Below are positions 13,596-24,012 of a DNA stretch of 31,629 nucleotides, piece by piece (the first letter of the stretch is position 1; every line of letters starts with the position of its first letter). Below the pieces are notes generated by a model. The model had not been told where the DNA came from, did no database searches, and saw only the letters and a program-made list of their open reading frames with translations. The stretch covers positions 1 through 31,629 of the forward strand of contig JBMOLL010000129.1 in assembly GCA_049325415.1 (NCBI GenBank), read 5' to 3'. A program made the position numbers and the translations under genes. Source of the stretch: JBMOLL01 sp049325415. Lineage in GTDB: Bacteria; Bacteroidota; Bacteroidia; Bacteroidales; GCA-2748055.

Positions 13596-16500
13596 ATGAT
13601 GATGAGGCAGTGCAGTTGGCTTTTGATATTTTCATTACTCCTGGTGTCTTTCCCGGCTTTATCTCAGCCGGTTGGGAAGAATTTCGTCCGGACCTATGAT
13701 CTGACGGAGATCGGGAGTACAACAGGAGCCTTCTGGTCGGTGGTTCAGGACAGCAGGGGCCTTCTTTATTTCGGGGGAGAAAAAGCTGTTTTTGAATTCG
13801 ACGGTACAAGCTGGAGGAGCATTGAACTGCCTAACAAATCGGTGGTCCGTTCACTGGCTGTCGGTCTCGACAGTATTATCTATGTGGGAGGCGTATCGGA
13901 ATTCGGTTACCTGTCGGCCGACAGTGCAGGAAAACTGCAATATGTCTCCCTGATCGGCAAGGTGCCGGAAGACAAACTCAATTTTCCCGATATCTGGAGC
14001 ATCAATATCCTGGGAAATGCGGTCTGTTTCCAGAGCGCCGACCTGCTTTTCATCTATGAAAAGGGAAAGATCAGGACCGTCGACGTGCATGAATCCTATC
14101 ACCGGTCGGTAGCCATTGATGACCGCCTGTATTTTAACCAGGCCGACATCGGGCTTTGTTACCTCTACGAGGAAAAGCCCTACCTGCTTCCCGGGGGAGA
14201 ATTCTTCAGCGACATGGTTATCTCGTCGATTACCCGTTACGGGGAAAACAAACTGCTCATCGGGACCCGGCGCAACGGCCTTTTTCTTTACGATCTCTCC
14301 CCGGATTCCCGGACACGGATCACCCCCTTTATCTCCGAAGTTTCTGATTTTGTCAGGGAATACCAGCTCTACCATGGGATCGAACTGCCGGGTAACCGCT
14401 TCGCCTTTGCCACACTCAGGAACGGGACAATCATAACCGACCAGGACGGCAATATACAGACCTACGTAAACAACGCCTCCAGCCTGGGTAGTTTTAATTC
14501 GTATTTCCTATATCTGTCGAATGAATCGGAATTATGGATAACATCTGCCAGGGGGATCAGCCTTTACAATATCAATTCGGCCCTGACATTCTGGGATGAA
14601 GAACTCGGACTGGTGGGAGGAACGAACTGCACGGTCGAATTCAGGGACAGGATCTACGCCGGAACCTATACGGGGATCTTTGAAATGGATCTCAGCAACA
14701 GAAACCGGCGAAGAGAGCCCGGACAGACTACCCGGTTCCGGGAGACCGGGAACCTGAATACGGAAGTCTGGAGCTTCATGATCTTCAATCCTGACGGGCC
14801 CAGCGGACCGGAAGAACAATCGAGGCTGCTTGCCGCTACCGGTCAGGGTATTTATAATATCGGCACCGGCCAGGTTGAGTTCACCACCGATCGCGTGGGG
14901 CAGCTTACCTTTTGCCAGTCGTCCCGCAATCCTTCCGTGATCTACCTGAATGCCCATCCCTCCTTTTATGTGCTGCAATTCAGGAATGGCCGGTGGAATG
15001 TTGTGTGGGAAAAAGAAGTTTCGAGCTACGTGATCTCCACTGTGGAGGATCATGAAGGGAATGTGTGGCTGGGGACAATGTACTACGGGGTTTACAAGAT
15101 CGGGCTCGAAAAGGTATTCTCCGATCCGGCGGCCCGGATCAGCCGGAACCTCGACCCGGGCCTGTTCCGTGATATTGAAGTGAAAAACTACGGCATGGAA
15201 GAAGGTCTGCCCGGACTGAATATGGCTTTTACGCATCTGTATCACGACCAGCTTATCATTACCTGTGAGGGCGTGTATACCTACGATCCGAAAAGCGACA
15301 GGATCACCAGGGCAACAAGCTTCGGTCAGGAGGTTGAAAAGTGGGACAAAACCATGCCCGATTTTGAAGAAGACAGCTATGGCAACATCTGGGGATTCCA
15401 GAACCAGATCTTCGACAAACAACCCATGGGCCAGTTCATTCCAGTGAGCCTGCCTTACCGTGTACTGACAATCAGCGGCGCGGCCCAGAGTTATTACCAC
15501 GACCACAACGGGTGCACATGGATCGGCGGGGAAAGTGCCCTGTTCCGCTTCGACAGCCGGATCTCACGATCGACCTTCAAACCGCCTTTTACCGCTATGA
15601 TCAGGAAGGTGATGATCAATGCGGATTCACTGATCTTCGGAGGAGCTTTCTTTACCGGATCGGCCAACGGGAAGAACATCAGTGCAAAGCAACCCTCCGG
15701 AATGGTTCCATACGTCCCCTTCAGCGCCCGGTCGATTGCCTTTGAATTCAGCTGTCCGTATTTCCAGGACGATATCCCGCTACATTACAGTTACATGCTG
15801 GAAGGATATGACGACCGCTGGTCGGAATGGTCGGGCCAGACCTTTAAGGAGTACAATAACCTCCGGGAAAATGAATATGTCTTTAAGGTCAGGGCCATGA
15901 ACTACGCCGGCGACATCAGCCAGGAAGCCTCCTTCCGCTTTGTCATCACCCCGCCCTGGCAAAGGACCCTGGCTGCCTATATTATTTTCACCCTGCTGGC
16001 CATTATTATTGTTTATTCCGGGATCAGGGCCTACGTGTACCGTCTGAAGATCCTGAATATCCAGCTTGAGAACCAGGTAAGGGAGAGAACGCATGAACTG
16101 GAAAGGCAGAAGGAAGAGATCAGGAACCAGTCGGTCAAGCTCAAGACCCAGAACGACAAGCTGATCCATCAGCGTAACAGGATGTCGGAAATGTCGAAGG
16201 AGATCCTCAAGACCAACCGGGATAAACTCCGCTTCTTCACCAATATTTCACATGAGCTCCGTAACCCGCTGACCCTGGTTCTGGGGCCGATTGAAGAGCT
16301 GCGCAGCAAACGCGGAGAACTGAGCGATGAGCAGATCGACAGGAAGTATGAGGTGATCATCAAGAATGCCCGAAGACTGCTGGCGCTGGTGAACCAGATC
16401 CTCGATTTTCGCAAGATCGAGATCAACCGGCCCACCCTCAGCGCCTCGGAAGGGGAACTTGTGGGTTTTGTGAGAGAGATCACCAGCTGCTTCAGGGAAC

Positions 16501-17828
16501 TGGCCAATAAAAAGGAAATCAGCCTGGAATTTGTTTCAACGGAAAAGGAGATCCGGACATGGTTTGATCCCGATAAGGTGGAAAAGATCATCATCAACCT
16601 TCTCTCCAATGCCTTCAAGTATACCGACCAGGGTGGAAGGGTAACGGTAAGCATCAGCACAACAACCGACTGGTATTCGAATTCGCCGGAGGGCCGGACC
16701 ATTAAAATTGAAGTGGAAGATACAGGGATCGGGATTTCCCAGGACCTGATCCCGAAGATCTTCGACCGTTTCTATCACAGCGGCCGCTCGGTGACGCTGG
16801 AGCAGGCCGGCAGCGGGATCGGGCTGAGCATGGTGGCTTCACTGGCCGAGATCCACCACGGAAAGGTCGATGTGGAAAGCGAGCTGGGCAAGGGATCCAG
16901 GTTTATCTTCACCCTCCCCCTGGGAGAAAGCTATCTCAAGGAAGGCGAAAAGGAAAACAATCCCGAGCAGTCCTATGTCATGTCGCTCAAAGACAAGCCC
17001 AATATCGAACTGGTTGATCATATCCACGTCTCCACCCGGAAGAAGAACACTACCGTTGATAAGAATTCGGAAAAGGACCTGATCCTGATCGTGGAAGATA
17101 ATGAGGAAATCCGCTCCTATATCATCTCCGTCCTTCAGGAAACCTACGATTTCATTGAAGCAGATGATGGTGATGAAGGATTTGAACTGGCCAAGCTTCA
17201 CGGACCGTCAGTCATTATCTCCGACATCATCATGCCCAACATGGATGGCTACGAGTTTTGTCAGAAAATCAAATCAACGCTGGAGACCAGTCACATCCCC
17301 GTTATACTTCTGACTTCCAAAAACCAGGATGAGGATCACCGCCAGGGCCTGGAGGTCGGGGCCGATGATTTCATATCCAAGCCCTTTAACATGAGCATCC
17401 TGGAAGCCCGGATCGAAAACCTGATCCAGGCAGGAAAGAGGCTCAGGGAGCTGTTCCGGACCGATATGGTGTACAAACCGGCTGATATCATTATCTCCTC
17501 CACCGACGAGAAATTCCTCAGTAAAGCCTTCCAGACCGTGGAAAAATATATGGCCGATCCGGAATTCGGCGTCGATCTCTTCGCCCGGGAAATGGCAATG
17601 AGCCAGTCGACACTGTACCGGAAACTCAAGGCACTCACCGATCTGTCGACCAATAACTTCATCAAGGAGTTCCGGCTGAAGCAGGCCGCCAAGGTGCTGG
17701 AGAATAATGATGTGTCGGTTTCCGAGGTCTCCATCCTGGTCGGTTTCGACGATCCGGCGTATTTTGCTAAAAGCTTCAAGCAGAAATTCGGCAAATCCCC
17801 CAGTGAGTATCACAAGTCGAAAAAATGA
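13596..17828 (+). CDS. Hybrid two-component system sensor/regulator (HTCS)
   Basis: A single 1,410-aa protein holds sensor and transcription factor. A signal peptide (MMMRQCSWLLIFSLLLVSFP) is followed by a periplasmic beta-propeller sensor (about 30-710), a Y_Y_Y domain (about 715-790), a membrane helix (about 792-814), a coiled coil (about 826-875), HisKA with FFTNISHELRNPLTLV (His886), HATPase with NLLSNAFKYTD and GSGIGLSMV, a receiver (LILIVEDNEE; phosphoacceptor Asp1210 in SDIIMPNMDG) and an AraC HTH (about 1310-1410, QSTLYRKLKALT, GFDDPAYFAKSFKQKFG). Such proteins bind an oligosaccharide in the periplasm and activate the adjacent utilisation genes. All catalytic residues are present. It sits centrally and co-directionally in the locus, so it probably controls genes on both sides. 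Confidence 0.95.
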   Translation: MMMRQCSWLLIFSLLLVSFPALSQPVGKNFVRTYDLTEIGSTTGAFWSVVQDSRGLLYFGGEKAVFEFDGTSWRSIELPNKSVVRSLAVGLDSIIYVGGVSEFGYLSADSAGKLQYVSLIGKVPEDKLNFPDIWSINILGNAVCFQSADLLFIYEKGKIRTVDVHESYHRSVAIDDRLYFNQADIGLCYLYEEKPYLLPGGEFFSDMVISSITRYGENKLLIGTRRNGLFLYDLSPDSRTRITPFISEVSDFVREYQLYHGIELPGNRFAFATLRNGTIITDQDGNIQTYVNNASSLGSFNSYFLYLSNESELWITSARGISLYNINSALTFWDEELGLVGGTNCTVEFRDRIYAGTYTGIFEMDLSNRNRRREPGQTTRFRETGNLNTEVWSFMIFNPDGPSGPEEQSRLLAATGQGIYNIGTGQVEFTTDRVGQLTFCQSSRNPSVIYLNAHPSFYVLQFRNGRWNVVWEKEVSSYVISTVEDHEGNVWLGTMYYGVYKIGLEKVFSDPAARISRNLDPGLFRDIEVKNYGMEEGLPGLNMAFTHLYHDQLIITCEGVYTYDPKSDRITRATSFGQEVEKWDKTMPDFEEDSYGNIWGFQNQIFDKQPMGQFIPVSLPYRVLTISGAAQSYYHDHNGCTWIGGESALFRFDSRISRSTFKPPFTAMIRKVMINADSLIFGGAFFTGSANGKNISAKQPSGMVPYVPFSARSIAFEFSCPYFQDDIPLHYSYMLEGYDDRWSEWSGQTFKEYNNLRENEYVFKVRAMNYAGDISQEASFRFVITPPWQRTLAAYIIFTLLAIIIVYSGIRAYVYRLKILNIQLENQVRERTHELERQKEEIRNQSVKLKTQNDKLIHQRNRMSEMSKEILKTNRDKLRFFTNISHELRNPLTLVLGPIEELRSKRGELSDEQIDRKYEVIIKNARRLLALVNQILDFRKIEINRPTLSASEGELVGFVREITSCFRELANKKEISLEFVSTEKEIRTWFDPDKVEKIIINLLSNAFKYTDQGGRVTVSISTTTDWYSNSPEGRTIKIEVEDTGIGISQDLIPKIFDRFYHSGRSVTLEQAGSGIGLSMVASLAEIHHGKVDVESELGKGSRFIFTLPLGESYLKEGEKENNPEQSYVMSLKDKPNIELVDHIHVSTRKKNTTVDKNSEKDLILIVEDNEEIRSYIISVLQETYDFIEADDGDEGFELAKLHGPSVIISDIIMPNMDGYEFCQKIKSTLETSHIPVILLTSKNQDEDHRQGLEVGADDFISKPFNMSILEARIENLIQAGKRLRELFRTDMVYKPADIIISSTDEKFLSKAFQTVEKYMADPEFGVDLFAREMAMSQSTLYRKLKALTDLSTNNFIKEFRLKQAAKVLENNDVSVSEVSILVGFDDPAYFAKSFKQKFGKSPSEYHKSKK

Positions 17829-17997
17829 CCCTGACGAAGGATCCTGGACTTCCTGCGAACCCTCAAAAGGCACCGTGACCATTTTTTACCGGTAATTGAC
17901 GCTTTTTTCATCATCATTCACAGTCCCTGCCCATATCTGATTAAATATACCACCCCTGTACGGGGGCTTATCACTATTTTGCGGTAAAATGCACTAA

Positions 17998-20900
17998 ATG
18001 ACCAGACACACTACTCTCCAAAGCTACCTGATCCTCTTACTGCTTGCCCCCGGCTTCCTGCTTAATGCTCAGGTCCAGTTCCCGTACCAGTCGGTATACC
18101 GCTACCTGAAAGGCAACGAAACCAGCGGTCCCGATGCCTCCTGGGTCACTCCCGGATTCGATGCTTCAGCCTGGTCAGAGGGAGCAGCCCCGTTCTGGTA
18201 CGGTGATGGCAGCGGCGGAACCCAGCTTACAGACATGAGGGGCAACTACCCGGTTTTTTATCTTCGCAGTTCCTTTACAGCCAGCCAGGTTGACAAAATA
18301 ACCACCGTCAGTTTTGCCGTGAATTATGACGACGGTTTTATTATCTGGATCAACGGGACCCGGACCCTGAGCCGCAATGCACCGGATACTCCGACAAATT
18401 CCAGTTATGCCACAGCTGAACATGAATCGGGGGTCGCCGAAACGATCCGACTCGACAAAGCCGCCGTCCCTCTTGTTGAAGGGGCAAATACCATAGCCGT
18501 TCAGGTTTTTAACGTAACCCTGTCGAGCAGCGATATCCATTTTGAACTGAATATATCCGCCCAGCCCGAACTTCCACCCTTCGATACAGCCTTCGGCAAG
18601 ATCCTGTACAGCCATCCTGCCGGCTTTTACGACGCCCCTTTCGACCTGGAACTTTCAGCCTCTGCTCCGGGCCTCCGCGTAGCCTACACTCTCGACGGCA
18701 CCGTTCCCGGGTACTCGGGCACCACCGTGTATGGCGACAGTACGGTAAGCGTGAACATAGATCCCACCAGTACTGCGGGCCGGCCACAGACGGCCGGGGT
18801 AGTGGTGAGGGCTGCCCTGATCAAAGAAGGCTATAGCCCTTCCATATCCCGCGCTGCAACCTACCTTTTTATCGACAGGGTCCGTTCGCAGGCCTACCCG
18901 GGGGCTCCCTGGCCATCGACTAACGTGAACGGACAGGTGATCGACCTGCCAATGGACCCCGATGTGGTCAATGATCCGAGGTATTCCTCCCTCATCGAAG
19001 AGGCGCTGCTCCAGGTTCCCACCTATTCGGTGGTTACCGACCTTGCCAACCTTTTCAACCCCTCAACGGGTATCTACGTCAATGCCTCTAACCACGGTGA
19101 AGAATGGGAGCGCGAATGCTCTGTGGAAATGCTTGATCCCGAGGGTGAATATTTCCAGGTCAATGCCGGCATCCGTATCCGCGGAGGCGCCAGCCGCGGC
19201 AGCTGGAACCCCAAACATGCCTTCCGGCTCTTTTTCAGGGCCGATTACGGTGACTCCAAACTGCGCTACCCGCTTTTCGGAGACGAAGGAGCGGCCGTTT
19301 TCAATAAAGTCGATCTCCGTACCGAACAGAACTACAGCTGGAGCAAGGACGGCGATCCGGCCGGCCCTCTGAACACCTTCATTAAAGACATCTATGCCAG
19401 AAAGTTACAGGGAGAGATGGGACAGCCCTATTCGCGGAGCCGCTACTGCCATCTATATATCAACGGCTTATACTGGGGACTGTTTATGACCGAGGAGCGT
19501 CCGGAGGCCGATTATGCCGAAAGTTATTTTGGCGACGACCAGGAAGATTACGATGTGATCAAGGTCACCACCACCGAATGGCCCTATTACAACATTGCGA
19601 CCGACGGGAATATGGCCGCCTGGACCGAATTGTGGAACCTCACGAAAACAGGCTACTCCTCCAATACCAACTATTTCGCCCTGGAAGGCAAAGATGCACT
19701 CGGGCAGCCGGTAAAGGACAGCCGGGTGCTGGTGGATATCGACAACCTGATCGATTACATGGCCACCATTTTTTACACCGGTAACGTCGACGCCCCTGTC
19801 TCGGCCTGGTATGGTGAAACAATGCCCAATAATTACTATGCCATTTACAACCGCAAAAACAAGGGAACCGGGTTCATTTTCGTCGGGCACGACAATGAAC
19901 ATATCATGATGATTGACCCTCTTTATGTGAGCGACGGGATACAGGAGAACCGCGTCACCATTCCGGAAATGAATGCCACCTCGACAACGGATTTCCAGCC
20001 CCAGTGGCTGCATTACAAACTCAGCTCAAACGCCGAATACCGGCTGCGCTTCGCCGACCGGGTAAACCGCTATTTCGCCGCAGGAGGGATTTTCTGTCCC
20101 GATACTGCCAGAGCGCAGTTTGCCGCATTCGGGAAACAGATCGACCAGGCGATCATTGCCGAATCGGCCCGCTGGGGCGATGCGCAGGCCTCTGTTCCCA
20201 GAACAAAGGACGACGACTGGCTGCCGGCGCTGAACGCCCTCAACACCGGGTTCTTCCCGGTAAGGGCTTCCATTGTCGCCGGCCAGCTGAAAACAGCCAA
20301 TCTGCTGCCCGATATCATTTCCCCGGCTTTTACTGTCAACGGCAAGACCGAATACCGGCGCTACCTCACGTTTTCATCCCCCGTAACCCTGAAGATCATC
20401 AACGACGACCCGATCGGGGACCTCTGGTACACCACCGACGGCTCAGACCCGAGGATGACCGGAGGGGCAACATCTGCCTCGGCCATCAGCTCGCAGAGCG
20501 ATGTAGATCTGAATGTCAGCGGAACTACTTTGATCCATGCACGGGTGAAATCGGGCTCTTCCTGGAGCGCACTCTCCGTAATTGCCCTGAGCGCAGCGAA
20601 CGAGGATTATTCCGGCCTGAAAATAACGGAGATCCATTATCACCCCGCCGATATCATTTCGGGGAACGATACGATATTCAGTGACGATCAGGAATTTATC
20701 GAGCTGAAAAATACCGGGAGTACAAGCATTAACCTCTCCGGAATCAGCTTCGACTCGGCTGTCTGGTACCTTGTTCCGGCGCAGACCCTCCTGTCACCGG
20801 GACAGTTTTACGTTATAGCCGCCAAACCGGAGGTGTTTTATCAGCTTTACGGAAGAAACCCCGATGGGAATTTCGATAAGCACCTGAGCAACGGAGGCGA

Positions 20901-21372
20901 ACTGATCCTGATCCAGGACCCGGCCGGCAATGACCTGTTCCGCTTTTCCTACTCCGACAACAGCCCCTGGCCCGCCACCGCCGATGGCGACGGTTTCTCC
21001 CTTTCGGCAACAAAAGCCGTTCCCGACGGTGACCCGGGCGACTATAACTACTGGATGAGCTCCATTAACACAGGGGGTTCACCTTATGCCGATGATCCGC
21101 ACATCACCGCCGTTGAACCCTTGCAGGGTAACGCTTTCGCCGACCGGTTCTCCGTATGGCCCAACCCGGCAAGCGATTTTGTTGAGCTCAGCTGCGAAAG
21201 TGGTGAAGAATGTTCGGTGGAGATCTATGATGCCTCGGGAAAAAGTGTGTATGTGAACACCTTTACAGGGCACCTGACCCTGGCTTGCAGCGAACTGGGT
21301 GAAAAAGGCGTGTATTTTGCCGTTCTCAGCAACCGTTATCAGACAGAAACAAAGAAAATTATCCTGCTCTGA
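17998..21372 (+). CDS. CotH-kinase family T9SS protein
   Basis: The 1,124-aa protein has a signal peptide (MTRHTTLQSYLILLLLAPGF). The order is a jelly-roll binding-like domain (about 25-190; ISWINGTR-like IIWINGTRTL), a chitobiase/hexosaminidase C-terminal-like domain (about 200-290; RVAYTLDGTVPGYSG), a CotH kinase domain (about 340-760) with GIRIRGGASRG, NPKHAFRLFFRADYG, FMTEERPEADYAE and DNLIDYMATIFYTGNVDAP, a second chitobiase-like domain (about 788-865; WYTTDGSDPRM), a lamin-tail domain (about 873-1015; LKITEIHYHPAD) and a T9SS sorting domain (VWPNPASDFVELSC to the end). CotH proteins in spores and pathogens phosphorylate partner proteins. Here an outer-surface protein with such a domain sits next to polysaccharide-degrading enzymes, and its substrate is unknown. 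Confidence 0.88.
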   Translation: MTRHTTLQSYLILLLLAPGFLLNAQVQFPYQSVYRYLKGNETSGPDASWVTPGFDASAWSEGAAPFWYGDGSGGTQLTDMRGNYPVFYLRSSFTASQVDKITTVSFAVNYDDGFIIWINGTRTLSRNAPDTPTNSSYATAEHESGVAETIRLDKAAVPLVEGANTIAVQVFNVTLSSSDIHFELNISAQPELPPFDTAFGKILYSHPAGFYDAPFDLELSASAPGLRVAYTLDGTVPGYSGTTVYGDSTVSVNIDPTSTAGRPQTAGVVVRAALIKEGYSPSISRAATYLFIDRVRSQAYPGAPWPSTNVNGQVIDLPMDPDVVNDPRYSSLIEEALLQVPTYSVVTDLANLFNPSTGIYVNASNHGEEWERECSVEMLDPEGEYFQVNAGIRIRGGASRGSWNPKHAFRLFFRADYGDSKLRYPLFGDEGAAVFNKVDLRTEQNYSWSKDGDPAGPLNTFIKDIYARKLQGEMGQPYSRSRYCHLYINGLYWGLFMTEERPEADYAESYFGDDQEDYDVIKVTTTEWPYYNIATDGNMAAWTELWNLTKTGYSSNTNYFALEGKDALGQPVKDSRVLVDIDNLIDYMATIFYTGNVDAPVSAWYGETMPNNYYAIYNRKNKGTGFIFVGHDNEHIMMIDPLYVSDGIQENRVTIPEMNATSTTDFQPQWLHYKLSSNAEYRLRFADRVNRYFAAGGIFCPDTARAQFAAFGKQIDQAIIAESARWGDAQASVPRTKDDDWLPALNALNTGFFPVRASIVAGQLKTANLLPDIISPAFTVNGKTEYRRYLTFSSPVTLKIINDDPIGDLWYTTDGSDPRMTGGATSASAISSQSDVDLNVSGTTLIHARVKSGSSWSALSVIALSAANEDYSGLKITEIHYHPADIISGNDTIFSDDQEFIELKNTGSTSINLSGISFDSAVWYLVPAQTLLSPGQFYVIAAKPEVFYQLYGRNPDGNFDKHLSNGGELILIQDPAGNDLFRFSYSDNSPWPATADGDGFSLSATKAVPDGDPGDYNYWMSSINTGGSPYADDPHITAVEPLQGNAFADRFSVWPNPASDFVELSCESGEECSVEIYDASGKSVYVNTFTGHLTLACSELGEKGVYFAVLSNRYQTETKKIILL

Positions 21373-21505
21373 GAACGATGAAAGGTTTTTCATGCCACTT
21401 GAAAATTTTGGTCACAGATTGACCTGTATTTTCTGATCAATGAAATATATGGCACTATGCCTGCAAAAAAAATGAAGTAAACTTGTATTTGTATAAACCT
21501 CTTCA

Positions 21506-23959
21506 ATGAAAACAAAAAAAACAAGATCAGGCAGAACAACCGGTAAAATGGTTGTCCGGGAAAAAGCAGTCCGCAACTGTTCCCTGTTCCTGCTTTCGGT
21601 AATATTATTAAGCGCTGCATCCTGCAGCAAGGACACACGGGAAGGATACCCTATAGAACCCGTGCCCTTCACTTCGGTACACCTTACCGACCAGTTCTGG
21701 GCTCCCAAGCTGGAGATTAACCAGGAAGTAACCATCCCGATTGCCATTGAACAATCGACCATTACCGGCAGGATCAAGAACTTTGAGATCGCCGGCGGAC
21801 TGGAGTCCGGTTCCTTCTGTTCGGAATATCCTTTCGACGACTCCGACATTTACAAGATCATTGAAGCCGCTTCCTATTCGCTTCAGAACCATCCCGATCC
21901 GGCCCTCGAAGCCCGGATCGACACCCTGATCTACAAGATCGGGCTGGCCCAGGAACCCGACGGCTACCTGTATACCTACCGCACGATTATGGGAGACGAC
22001 ACCCATCCCTGGGTTGGGAAGCGCTGGGAAAAAGTGCATGAGCTGAGCCATGAACTCTATAACCTCGGACACCTATACGAAGCCGCAGTAGCCCATTACA
22101 AAGCTACAGGAAAGCGTGAGTTGCTCGACATAGCTTTAAAAAGTGCCAACATGGTCGACAGCACTTTCGGCTGGGGCAAAAGGGAGGATTACCCGGGACA
22201 CCAGGAAATCGAGATTGGTCTTGTGAAACTTTATGGGGTAACCGGGGAGAAAAAATACCTCGACCTGGCCAAATTCTTTCTTGATGTAAGGGGTCCGAAC
22301 GGTGATGAATACAACCAGGCTCATAAAAAAGTGGTGGATCAGCGCGAGGGCGTGGGACACTCCGTGAGAGCCACCTATATGTATGCCGCCATGGCCGACA
22401 TTGCCGCCATCACCCGCGACGAATCGTATATCGAAGCCATACGGGGCATCTGGGAGGATATCGTCTACAAGAAAACCTATCTGACCGGAGGGATCGGTGC
22501 CTCCGGCGGAAACGAAGGTTTTTCCACTCCCTACCTCCTCCCGAACATGTCGGCTTACTGCGAGACCTGTGCCTCGGTAGGGAACATGATCTGGAATTAC
22601 CGGATGTTCCTCTCCGACGGCGATGCCAAATATGTCGACCTTTTCGAAAAAACACTGTATAATGCTTTCCTTTCGGGCGTTAGCCTCTCGGGCGACCGGT
22701 TCTTTTATCCCAATCCCCTGGAATCCTTTGGCCAGCATCAAAGGGGAAAATGGTTCGGTTGCGCCTGCTGTCCGCCAAACGTAGCCAGGACCCTGCCTTC
22801 CATTCCGGGATACATTTATGCTACAACAGATAAGGATCTGTATATCAATATGTACGCCGCCAACGAAGCCACCTTTGCCTTCCAGGGCGGGGAAATGAAG
22901 ATCAGTCAGCAGACCGCTTATCCCTGGGACGGAAAGATAGAGGTAAAAATAGATCCGGGACAGAAAAAGAAATTCAGGCTCCACCTGAGGATCCCCGGCT
23001 GGGCAAGGAACAGCGCCATCCCCGGAGACCTTTATCACTTTACCAACCAGGAGGAAAATCCGGTGGTCATTACCGTGAACGGAAAGGAAGTCAAGGCAGC
23101 CGAGGAAAAAGGCTATGCCGTGATCAACAGAAGCTGGTCGGCAGGCGATGTGCTTACGCTCACCCTTCCGATGGATATCCGGAAAGTGGAAGCCGACGAA
23201 AAAGTGGAGGCCGACAGGGAGAAATTTGCCATTCAGCGCGGGCCCATGATCTACTGTGCCGAATGGCCGGAAGCTGCCGACCACCACGTCCTGAACCTGG
23301 TCTTTGATGAAAACAGTAGCTTCAGCACACATTTTGAACCCGCTTTACTCAACGGTGTGCAGGTAATCGAAGCCACAGCTGCACCTGCCCTCCGGAACAA
23401 CGGCGGTGAGGTTGAACTGGAAGAAAAAACAGCACTCACCCTGATCCCCTACCACACCTGGAACAACAGGGGACCGGGCGAAATGATGGTATGGCTGCCC
23501 TTCACCACCAACAGTGTGCGCCCTCTTCCCGCGAAAACCCTCTCCAGCACCAGCACGGTGAGCGCCAGCGTCCCCACACGGGCTCTGATCGCACTTAACG
23601 ACCAGTATGAACCCAGGAATTCGGGCGATCAGACCTGGCCCTATTACCACTGGTGGCCCGAACAGAAAAACCGCGAGTGGGTCCAGTACGATTTTGCCCA
23701 ACCCTCGAAGATCTCCAAAATGAAAGTGTACTGGTACGACGACGGTCCGTTTGGCGGCTGCCGGATACCCGAAAGCTATGAACTCCAGTATCTCGCCGGA
23801 AAGAAATGGCTTCCCGTACCCAACAGCTCAACGCCGGTGATCTCGAAGGACAGCTGGAACATCCTGACCTTCGACCCGGTGCTTACCTCAGCGGTCAGAC
23901 TGGTAGTCAAACTGCCCGACGATAATTCTGCCGGAATACACGAATGGGTCGTCGAATAA
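21506..23959 (+). CDS. GH127 beta-L-arabinofuranosidase-type lipoprotein with discoidin-like module
   Basis: The 817-aa protein has a lipoprotein signal (SLFLLSVILLSAASC; the ATG at 21506 leaves about 25 basic residues ahead, so a start at the ATG of MVVREKAVRN is possible). GH127 occupies about residues 50-680. By comparison with the characterised B. longum HypBA1, the residues line up as Glu337 (acid/base; GGNEGFS), Glu353/Cys355 (CETC) and Cys421/Cys422 (CACCPPN), where Cys421 would be the zinc-bound nucleophile. All are present. Residues about 690-817 form a discoidin-like module (REWVQYDFAQPSKISKMKVY, HEWVVE) similar to the front of the 1,279-aa protein. The likely activity is removal of beta-L-arabinofuranose from glycan or glycoprotein side chains. 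Confidence 0.93.
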   Translation: MKTKKTRSGRTTGKMVVREKAVRNCSLFLLSVILLSAASCSKDTREGYPIEPVPFTSVHLTDQFWAPKLEINQEVTIPIAIEQSTITGRIKNFEIAGGLESGSFCSEYPFDDSDIYKIIEAASYSLQNHPDPALEARIDTLIYKIGLAQEPDGYLYTYRTIMGDDTHPWVGKRWEKVHELSHELYNLGHLYEAAVAHYKATGKRELLDIALKSANMVDSTFGWGKREDYPGHQEIEIGLVKLYGVTGEKKYLDLAKFFLDVRGPNGDEYNQAHKKVVDQREGVGHSVRATYMYAAMADIAAITRDESYIEAIRGIWEDIVYKKTYLTGGIGASGGNEGFSTPYLLPNMSAYCETCASVGNMIWNYRMFLSDGDAKYVDLFEKTLYNAFLSGVSLSGDRFFYPNPLESFGQHQRGKWFGCACCPPNVARTLPSIPGYIYATTDKDLYINMYAANEATFAFQGGEMKISQQTAYPWDGKIEVKIDPGQKKKFRLHLRIPGWARNSAIPGDLYHFTNQEENPVVITVNGKEVKAAEEKGYAVINRSWSAGDVLTLTLPMDIRKVEADEKVEADREKFAIQRGPMIYCAEWPEAADHHVLNLVFDENSSFSTHFEPALLNGVQVIEATAAPALRNNGGEVELEEKTALTLIPYHTWNNRGPGEMMVWLPFTTNSVRPLPAKTLSSTSTVSASVPTRALIALNDQYEPRNSGDQTWPYYHWWPEQKNREWVQYDFAQPSKISKMKVYWYDDGPFGGCRIPESYELQYLAGKKWLPVPNSSTPVISKDSWNILTFDPVLTSAVRLVVKLPDDNSAGIHEWVVE

Positions 23960-24012
23960 ACTTTATGGCATGGAATCCTCCTGCCGTACGAATAATTTGA
24001 AAATACTGCACA

